Shown: in pieces, positions 47,517-52,875 of the stretch
How the letters are laid out: each line of letters opens with the position of its first letter
Numbering within the stretch: position 1 is the first letter of the stretch
Assembly (NCBI GenBank): GCA_022402465.1
Contig: JAKRSH010000028.1
Coordinates: 62,001-126,000, forward strand
Reading direction: 5' to 3'
DNA length: 64,000 bases
Source: Leptospiraceae bacterium
GTDB taxonomy: Bacteria > Spirochaetota > Leptospiria > Leptospirales > Leptospiraceae
The notes under the pieces: model-generated
The model's database searches: none
The model's input: only the letters and a program-made list of their open reading frames with translations
Told to the model about the DNA's origin: nothing
Translations under genes and position numbers: made by a program

Positions 47517-48509
47517 TTATGAAATCATAAGTTTTTTCGTAAGTAGCTTCCACTCCCAAAGAATTAATTCTCTTTCAATTTCCCGGCTCTCATCTTGCTC
47601 CTTGGATAGCAATGCATAAATCATAGCAGCAATTTCTCTACTGAATTTCTTCTCAGCAAGTTCCTTTTCGAATTCTTCAATCTGACTATCTAAGATTAAT
47701 GTTGAAAGTCGGAATGCTTCGTTGAGAGCGACTAGCTTTTCACGACTTGCCTTTAACTCTGGTTTGTTGAACTCATTTCGAATCATAACTTCTAGAAAAG
47801 TCCGGATGAAGGCTACATCTTGGCCATTCAATTTGAAATCCAAAAGCAATTGCTTCACCTTATCCAATTCCATATTCCTAAGATGAATGCGCGCAAGGAA
47901 AACTGGATTTTGGGAATATTGATTCAGATTGGAATTTGTTATTACATCAGTAGCTCTAACCTTGCTGAAATCTACAACCTTGTTATCAGAACTCGTTTGC
48001 TTCTCTACTTTGGTTTCAAGAGAAGATATTTTCTTTTTAATTACCAAAATATTCATCGCGGGGAAGCGGATTTTTAAAGTAACCATATCTGTTCGAGGCA
48101 AATCTTCATCCACAATTAGGTAATGGAATATCTCTGAGGTCTCGCATTCCTTTACTAAATCTTCCTTAGTGGTAAAATGCTGAACTAAAACTGGTAGAAT
48201 ATCACTAGCCGACCCAGTTGCCACAAAAATTGTTTTGATTTCATTGCTGGTTCCATGTTGATAAGGGATGACTAATTTGCCCGCCTTCACATTCACAAAA
48301 CTTAATTCTGAGAGGCGAAAGTGGGAGAGATTAAAATCAGAGCCTAAGAATGCAACTCGTGGCACAGGAACCACTATGGATTTACTCTTAGAACCCCTTG
48401 GAACCTCAGGTCCATCATTCGTAAAGACAACATAGGTCATTTTGGCAAGGCGAACCTTGATCAAAAATCCTCCTGGAGTCTTTCTTTCTTCGTAAAGCGT
48501 ATCTTCCAT
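47517..48509 (-). CDS. Hypothetical cytosolic protein
   Basis: 330 residues, not recognised, no signal or membrane segment. The N-terminal half is beta-rich, the C-terminal third helical and charged. It starts 3 bp after the stop of the degenerate sigma-54-activator-like gene, so the two are translated from one message and probably work together. Confidence 0.65.
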   Translation of the reverse strand: MEDTLYEERKTPGGFLIKVRLAKMTYVVFTNDGPEVPRGSKSKSIVVPVPRVAFLGSDFNLSHFRLSELSFVNVKAGKLVIPYQHGTSNEIKTIFVATGSASDILPVLVQHFTTKEDLVKECETSEIFHYLIVDEDLPRTDMVTLKIRFPAMNILVIKKKISSLETKVEKQTSSDNKVVDFSKVRATDVITNSNLNQYSQNPVFLARIHLRNMELDKVKQLLLDFKLNGQDVAFIRTFLEVMIRNEFNKPELKASREKLVALNEAFRLSTLILDSQIEEFEKELAEKKFSREIAAMIYALLSKEQDESREIERELILWEWKLLTKKLMIS

Positions 48510-48512
48510 AAT

Positions 48513-49823
48513 TTATAATAAACCTAAATTTTTCATTTTATATTGCAGGGCCCCTCTTGAAATTTTCAGAGCCTTTGCCATTCGTAATTGATTTCCTGCA
48601 AAAATCTTTTCGGCGAGTAGGATTTTTTGACGTTCTAAGGCTTCCACACATTTTGGAAGATCCAGATCATCGGAATCCTGGATGCCAATTGCTAGGGGCT
48701 TATCTTCACCCGGAGATTCCTCGTCCCAGTTCAATAGATTAGACGTAGATTTCCAAATTGCTTTACCGAGAGAATTTTTTAATTCTTCGAAATTTCCAAG
48801 CCAATTTTTCTCAGTAAGTTGCTTAAGAATATCCTGGGGAATTTCCATTTCACTTTTCCCTAAATTGTAAGCCAAATCCTTAAATACTTCTAATACCATC
48901 TGCTTTTTTTCTGATTTTTCCAAAGTATCCAAGTTTGGCAAATGGATAGAATTCTGGGAAATAAGATCCCAAAATCCAGGATAGGCTTCTTTTTTATTCA
49001 GCCCCTGGTCTATAAAGAATGCATTTTTTGCTAGGGAAGAAATTTGCAACCATTCATAAAAAATTCGCTGTTGGCCCAAACTTAAGCCAGCTAGATTGCC
49101 CAAGACTATGGACCCTTCTTCGCCTAGAATTTCTTCCCAATGGCTTAGTGCTTTTTCCAACTTGCCTACCTGCTCTGGAATGGTATCCACCCAAATCCAT
49201 TGGCCGCTTCGTCCCCATATTTTGTGAAGATATCGGGCCAGAGATTTCTTGCCACTTCCTTTTCCACCAAGCAATAGAACTGGTTTATCTTTCTGTAAAT
49301 TTTGAAATGCAAGGGAAACGGTAGGGCTATTTTTTACTAGCCATTGGATAGCAGAGTTCACATGGGAATCTTCCGAAACTACTTGAGGCTTGGGCTTTTC
49401 AGGAGTGGATAGAAAGTTCGCCAGAAGGTAAGATTGAAATTTTCTGGCTTCCCTATTTCCATCAAATTCTAAAATTATGAATCCATTAAATTGCAGACCA
49501 TCTCTCAATTTCGCAACAACTGCAAAATCCGATCTTTCTGAAAATAAGGGGAAATCCGTTTTAAGAAAAACCATGGGCTCTTCGAGCTCCTGCAATTTCT
49601 CTAAATTTCCTCTTCCACGGGCTAAAAAGGAATAGAAGAAGCCATCGTCCCCGTAACCAAAGCTGGCTTTTTCTATAAAGCCTGAACCGTCTTCGGATCT
49701 CTCCACCAATACACCGCAGATCGCTCCAAGAAGCTCTTGTGACTCCTGAAGGATTTCAATCTTACTCTTGTTCTTTTTCCCAGAATAAAGGTGCATAGAT
49801 GAAAACTGTTTAAATTTAAGCAT
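48513..49823 (-). CDS. Degenerate sigma-54 activator-like AAA+ protein with Fis-type HTH
   Basis: 436 residues from ATG 49823; a GTG at 49835 is possible. The N-terminal ~140 residues are GAF-like. The AAA+ region keeps a Walker A (LLLGGKGSGKKSLA, about 183-196). The Walker B is GSIVLGNLAGLSL, so the usual Asp-Glu is Gly-Asn, and there is no room or sequence for the GAFTGA sigma-54 contact loop. The C-terminal ~40 residues are a Fis/NtrC helix-turn-helix (NQLRMAKALKISRGALQYKMKNLGLL). Probably a DNA-binding protein that cannot remodel sigma-54. Divergent from parA across the twin palindromes. Confidence 0.75.
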   Translation of the reverse strand: MLKFKQFSSMHLYSGKKNKSKIEILQESQELLGAICGVLVERSEDGSGFIEKASFGYGDDGFFYSFLARGRGNLEKLQELEEPMVFLKTDFPLFSERSDFAVVAKLRDGLQFNGFIILEFDGNREARKFQSYLLANFLSTPEKPKPQVVSEDSHVNSAIQWLVKNSPTVSLAFQNLQKDKPVLLLGGKGSGKKSLARYLHKIWGRSGQWIWVDTIPEQVGKLEKALSHWEEILGEEGSIVLGNLAGLSLGQQRIFYEWLQISSLAKNAFFIDQGLNKKEAYPGFWDLISQNSIHLPNLDTLEKSEKKQMVLEVFKDLAYNLGKSEMEIPQDILKQLTEKNWLGNFEELKNSLGKAIWKSTSNLLNWDEESPGEDKPLAIGIQDSDDLDLPKCVEALERQKILLAEKIFAGNQLRMAKALKISRGALQYKMKNLGLL

Positions 49824-49846
49824 ATTGTCAACCACGTACCGTAAAA

Positions 49847-49864
49847 TTGTCGGATATCCGACAA
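49847..49864. promoter_or_regulatory. parS-like palindrome, copy 1
   Basis: TTGTCGGATATCCGACAA is an 18-bp perfect palindrome. Its inner 16 bp recur identically at 49920-49935, 72 bp away, about seven helical turns. Both lie between parA and the divergent HTH gene. Candidate ParB-binding centromere or operator for ParA or the HTH protein; which one cannot be told from sequence. Confidence 0.65.
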
Positions 49865-49919
49865 AACTTTCACAGCTATATTCTTTGCTTTTCGTGCTCT
49901 TTCGAAACTCAATTCCAGG

Positions 49920-49935
49920 TGTCGGATATCCGACA
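49920..49935. promoter_or_regulatory. parS-like palindrome, copy 2
   Basis: TGTCGGATATCCGACA, a 16-bp perfect palindrome identical to the core of copy 1, 74 bp before the parA start codon. A half-site TGTCGGAT recurs at 51864-51871 within the promoter of the antisense RNA upstream of rep. Confidence 0.65.
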
Positions 49936-50009
49936 ATTTAAGAGAATTCTGGAAATTTTCTTGTAGAAAACCAGGGTTCTGACAAAGCTTCAAGAGGGGA
50001 AAAAGAAGA

Positions 50010-50759
50010 ATGATAACTGTCTCAATAGCTAACCAAAAAGGAGGGGAAGGAAAAACGACTACCTCTTTAAACCTTGCAATCGGCTTAGCGCGACGGGGCA
50101 AAAGAACCCTAATAATCGATATGGATCCTCAGGCAAATTCTACTGGAATTTTTCTAAATCCTGAAACCAGCTCCAAGAATCTTTACCATGTTTTTAATAA
50201 AAAAACTAAAATGAGCGAGGTCGTTCAGAAGGTTTATGCGGATAATTTGTATCTTGCTCCCTCTTCCACTAACCTTGCTGAATTAGAAGCGATGAATACC
50301 AACTCCGTTGAGGCTCCGTACTTATTGAGAGACTCACTTCAAGTAGTGGAAAAGGACTTCGATTTTTGCATAATTGACTGCCCACCTAGCCTTTCGATCT
50401 TTACCATAAACGCCTTGGTTGCATCTAATTTTGTCATCATACCCCTTCAGGCTGAAAAATTTTCTGTAGATGGAATCGTTGGACTCCAACAAACCATATC
50501 TAGCATCAAGAAAAGAATCAATCCGAATTTGGAAATTATGGGCGCCTTGATCACGCAGCTAAAGCCCCAAACTTTACTTACGAAAACCATAGTCCCAGTA
50601 TTGAATAAATATTTTAAAATCTTCGAGAACAGCATCTCCGACGGAGTAGCAATAGGAGAAAGTCATCTTGCTAAAAAATCTGTTTTTGACTATAATAAAT
50701 CCAGCCGTCAAGCGCAAGAGTATGAAGGCTTCGTGGAGGAATTTTTAAGTGAGCTCTAA
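50010..50759 (+). CDS. parA: ParA-family partition ATPase
   Basis: 249 residues. Deviant Walker A ANQKGGEGKTTTSLNLA with signature Lys, Walker A' LIIDMDPQANST and Walker B CIIDCPPSL. There is no N-terminal HTH extension, so it is the short (type Ib/Soj-like) form, which usually does not repress its own promoter directly. It partitions the replicon with ParB, whose GTG overlaps its stop by 11 bp. AGAGGGG upstream serves as a ribosome site. Confidence 0.95.
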   Translation: MITVSIANQKGGEGKTTTSLNLAIGLARRGKRTLIIDMDPQANSTGIFLNPETSSKNLYHVFNKKTKMSEVVQKVYADNLYLAPSSTNLAELEAMNTNSVEAPYLLRDSLQVVEKDFDFCIIDCPPSLSIFTINALVASNFVIIPLQAEKFSVDGIVGLQQTISSIKKRINPNLEIMGALITQLKPQTLLTKTIVPVLNKYFKIFENSISDGVAIGESHLAKKSVFDYNKSSRQAQEYEGFVEEFLSEL

Positions 50760-51618
50760 AAGTAAACGATTAGGATCCTTAGCCGATGTCTTTAAGTCCG
50801 AATCTCTGGATGGAACTATGCGTAAAATTCGTATGGATAGAATTCAACCATCTACCAACCAACCAAGGCAGGATAGAACCAAGGGAGTAAGCGAACTTGC
50901 GGAGTCCCTGAAGAAAGAAGGTCTACTCCAGCCTATTGTTGTAGCAAAGGATGAAAAAGACGAAGACAAATATAGAATCATAGCTGGCGAAAGAAGATAC
51001 CACGCAGCAAGCAGTCTTGGTTGGATGGAAATTGAATGTAAAATTTTTGATAGAAATGAAAAAGAAATCTATAAACTAGCAATCATAGAAAATCTACAAA
51101 GAGAAGATTTGAGTGCCTTTGAAGAAGCAGATGCTCTGAATCACCTAAAACTTGAATACAAATACACAGACTCGGAATTAGCAGATATGTTTGGCAAAAG
51201 CCGAAGCTATATGTCTGAAATTTTGAGTATAGCAAACCTAAGTCCCAAGGCGGTAAAATCTTGTAGGGATCTTGAGATAGACAACAAGAACCTCTTAGTA
51301 CAAGCAGCCCAAGCGGAAAAAAAGGGAAACTTACAAGAATTCCTAGAAAGAATTAAGGCTGGGGAATTGAAGACAGTTAAAGATGCGAAAAACTTTAACC
51401 GTGGCCCAAGCATTATCGAAGTTGAGCCTACTATTCCAAATAGAGCTCCCGCAAATGAGCCAGGCCTACCCTACGATGAGCAAATTTCCAAAAAATCAGG
51501 AATTCGCATCCAGAAAAAAGCTGATTCAGTGAATGTAATAAGCGATGACCCAATTCTATTGATGGGAATCTATAAATTTATTAAAAAGGAAATTCCCAAA
51601 AAGTTTCCAAACAACTAA
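50749..51618 (+). CDS. parB: ParB-family partition protein
   Basis: 289 residues from GTG 50749. N-terminal IQPSTNQPRQDRTK, the CTP-binding motif as IIAGERRYHAASSLGW, the ENLQREDLSAFEEADAL segment, and a helix-turn-helix ELADMFGKSRSYMSEIL. The C-terminal part differs from chromosomal Spo0J. It should load on parS-like sites, for which the twin palindromes upstream of parA are the best candidates. Confidence 0.95.
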   Translation: MSSKSKRLGSLADVFKSESLDGTMRKIRMDRIQPSTNQPRQDRTKGVSELAESLKKEGLLQPIVVAKDEKDEDKYRIIAGERRYHAASSLGWMEIECKIFDRNEKEIYKLAIIENLQREDLSAFEEADALNHLKLEYKYTDSELADMFGKSRSYMSEILSIANLSPKAVKSCRDLEIDNKNLLVQAAQAEKKGNLQEFLERIKAGELKTVKDAKNFNRGPSIIEVEPTIPNRAPANEPGLPYDEQISKKSGIRIQKKADSVNVISDDPILLMGIYKFIKKEIPKKFPNN

Positions 51619-51679
51619 ATTAGTACTAAGCAAACATGTACTAAGACATATTTTTTCCTTATTTTTGCCATATTCTTCC

Positions 51680-51708
51680 TTGACAAAATAGGCAGCCTTC
51701 CCCATAAT
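51680..51708 (+). promoter_or_regulatory. Forward promoter for the rep leader
   Basis: TTGACA (51680-51685), 17-bp spacer, CATAAT (51703-51708), predicting a start near 51715. The octamer GACATAAT lies at 51711-51718, over the start site, and recurs as an inverted pair at 51848-51867 in the opposing promoter, suggesting shared control. Two GTACTAAG direct repeats (51623, 51638) precede it. Confidence 0.7.
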
Positions 51709-51752
51709 GTGACATAATCTAGTAAACACCGATATAGTACTTTTTTGGTGGT

Positions 51753-51787
51753 GGGGAACGAATTGCTAGAATAAAGAACGATTCCCC
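51753..51787 (+). promoter_or_regulatory. Stem-loop in the rep mRNA leader
   Basis: GGGGAACG (51753-51760) pairs with CG-TTCCCC (51779-51787, one bulged A), with an ~18-nt A/T-rich loop. It is the first of three tandem stem-loops in the leader; the other two are CCCCTGG/CCAGGGG (51798-51815) and CGGG/CCCG (51817-51828). No U-run follows on the plus strand. Confidence 0.55.
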
Positions 51788-51789
51788 AA

Positions 51790-51844
51790 GAAAAAAACCC
51801 CTGGGTGACCAGGGGCCGGGTGATCCCGAAGGAATGTTGTTGGA
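51790..51844 (-). ncRNA. Putative antisense (counter-transcribed) RNA opposite the rep leader
   Basis: A minus-strand transcript of about 55 nt is predicted from the promoter at 51851-51880 to the T7 tract of the terminator. It contains a 5' single-stranded stretch with UUCCUUC, a small CGGG/CCCG hairpin and the terminator hairpin. Its 5' end is complementary to AAGGA (51829-51833), the likely ribosome site of the leader ORF in the rep mRNA. The arrangement is that of antisense RNAs that limit plasmid Rep synthesis. Signals are seen directly; expression and function are inferred. Confidence 0.68.
51791..51815 (-). terminator. Intrinsic terminator of the antisense RNA
   Basis: Seven-bp G/C-rich stem CCCCTGG/CCAGGGG (51798-51815) with a 4-nt loop, followed on the minus strand by seven uninterrupted T (51797-51791). 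Textbook factor-independent terminator, oriented against rep. No gene lies on that strand between it and the opposing promoter, so it must end a short non-coding transcript. Confidence 0.85.
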
Positions 51845-51900
51845 TGAGACATAATAAACATTATGTCGGATTATTGTCAACCTACTTTGGGATTTTTTGA
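51844..51900 (+). CDS. 18-codon leader ORF upstream of rep
   Basis: ATG 51844 to TGA 51898-51900 encodes MRHNKHYVGLLSTYFGIF. AAGGA (51829-51833) lies 10 nt upstream of the ATG. The stop is 6 nt before an in-frame TTG start of rep (51907) and 45 nt before the better ATG (51946), so translational coupling is possible. The ribosome site lies inside the region covered by the antisense RNA. Comparable to the Tap leader of IncFII replicons in position, not sequence. Confidence 0.5.
   Translation: MRHNKHYVGLLSTYFGIF
51848..51867. promoter_or_regulatory. Inverted repeat over the antisense promoter -10
   Basis: GACATAAT and ATTATGTC form a perfect 8-bp inverted repeat with an AAAC centre, covering the -10 of the antisense promoter. 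A third copy of GACATAAT sits at the start site of the forward promoter (51711-51718). Likely operator for Rep or a partition protein. Confidence 0.6.
51851..51880 (-). promoter_or_regulatory. Promoter of the antisense RNA
   Basis: TTGACA (plus-strand 51880-51875) and TATTAT (51856-51851), 18-bp spacer, oriented away from rep. Predicted start near 51844. Both hexamers are near consensus, so strong constitutive activity is expected unless repressed. Confidence 0.72.
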
Positions 51901-51945
51901 TTAAAATTGGGATTTTTTATGCAAAAATCTCATCGAGGTGACAGA

Positions 51946-52875
51946 ATGAGTGAACACCAATCGTATGTCCGCATCATGTCGGACATTTTGGATTCGGGAG
52001 TTTGGGCGAAGCTATCTCCAGCCGGAAGAGCCCTCTACCCCGTACTTTTGAGATTTACAGACTACAATTTTCGATATGTTTGGCCCAATACAGAGACATT
52101 GATGAGGCTAACAGGATTTCGTACGAAAAAGTCTATAGTAGAAGCCAAAAAGGATCTTGAACAAAATGGTTTAATCTTTACCGTTTCAGGATCTGGGCGA
52201 ACCAGTACTAGGTTTTACTTTCGCTTCGACTATGAGGGCTCTAAAATTACCCCTCTGGGAGATACGAGCATAAACCCCAGGGGGCTAGAAGGACAGTCCT
52301 CAGGGGCCTACACGAACGGGCTTGAGGGGGGTAAAAGCGGAAACCCGAACCATATTAATATAACTATAAACAATACCCAAGATAATAAACCTAAAGAAAC
52401 TATTTTAAAAGATGAAAAAGATCAATTTTCAGCAGAAAAGAAAATCACTAAAAATGGAGCCGCTCTTAGTTTGGAAAATCTTTTGGAAGATTATGGCGCT
52501 GATGTTTTTCATTATGCCTACCAAGAAGCGAAGAAAAGAGAACTTCATAATAATCTTCCATACATAAAAACAATTTGTAGAAATCGAATCTCCAAACTTC
52601 AAGAAACGCTTAATATTGGGCAAAAATTTGTAGATCCTCTCAGTCCTCAACCTTCTTGGTTTGGTTTTTTGGAATGGGCAAAATCAAGGCTATCTTCCTC
52701 TAGTTATAAAGATTTGCAAGAGTTGGATATTGTAGTAGATGGAGATTGCATCTGTATCCAAGAAAAAGTGACAGCATCCCAGAGAACCATAATCGAAAGG
52801 TATTTTTCCCAAGAAGTAGATACAGATATACTTGTGGTTTTTGCTTCCCCTAAAGTAGAGAACAGAATTTTTTGA
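51946..52875 (+). CDS. Replication initiator-like protein with N-terminal winged helix
   Basis: 309 residues from ATG 51946, chosen because GAGGTGA lies 4 nt upstream; ATG 51919 and TTG 51907 are in frame. The N-terminal ~100 residues (VWAKLSPAGRALYPVLLRF, then NTETLMRLTGFRTKKSIVEAKKDLEQNGLI) form the winged helix-turn-helix found in plasmid replication proteins. The middle is low-complexity and Asn-rich; the C-terminal ~120 residues form a separate domain. Location after parAB on a plasmid-like replicon supports a Rep role, but no catalytic motif proves it. Confidence 0.7.
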   Translation: MSEHQSYVRIMSDILDSGVWAKLSPAGRALYPVLLRFTDYNFRYVWPNTETLMRLTGFRTKKSIVEAKKDLEQNGLIFTVSGSGRTSTRFYFRFDYEGSKITPLGDTSINPRGLEGQSSGAYTNGLEGGKSGNPNHINITINNTQDNKPKETILKDEKDQFSAEKKITKNGAALSLENLLEDYGADVFHYAYQEAKKRELHNNLPYIKTICRNRISKLQETLNIGQKFVDPLSPQPSWFGFLEWAKSRLSSSSYKDLQELDIVVDGDCICIQEKVTASQRTIIERYFSQEVDTDILVVFASPKVENRIF

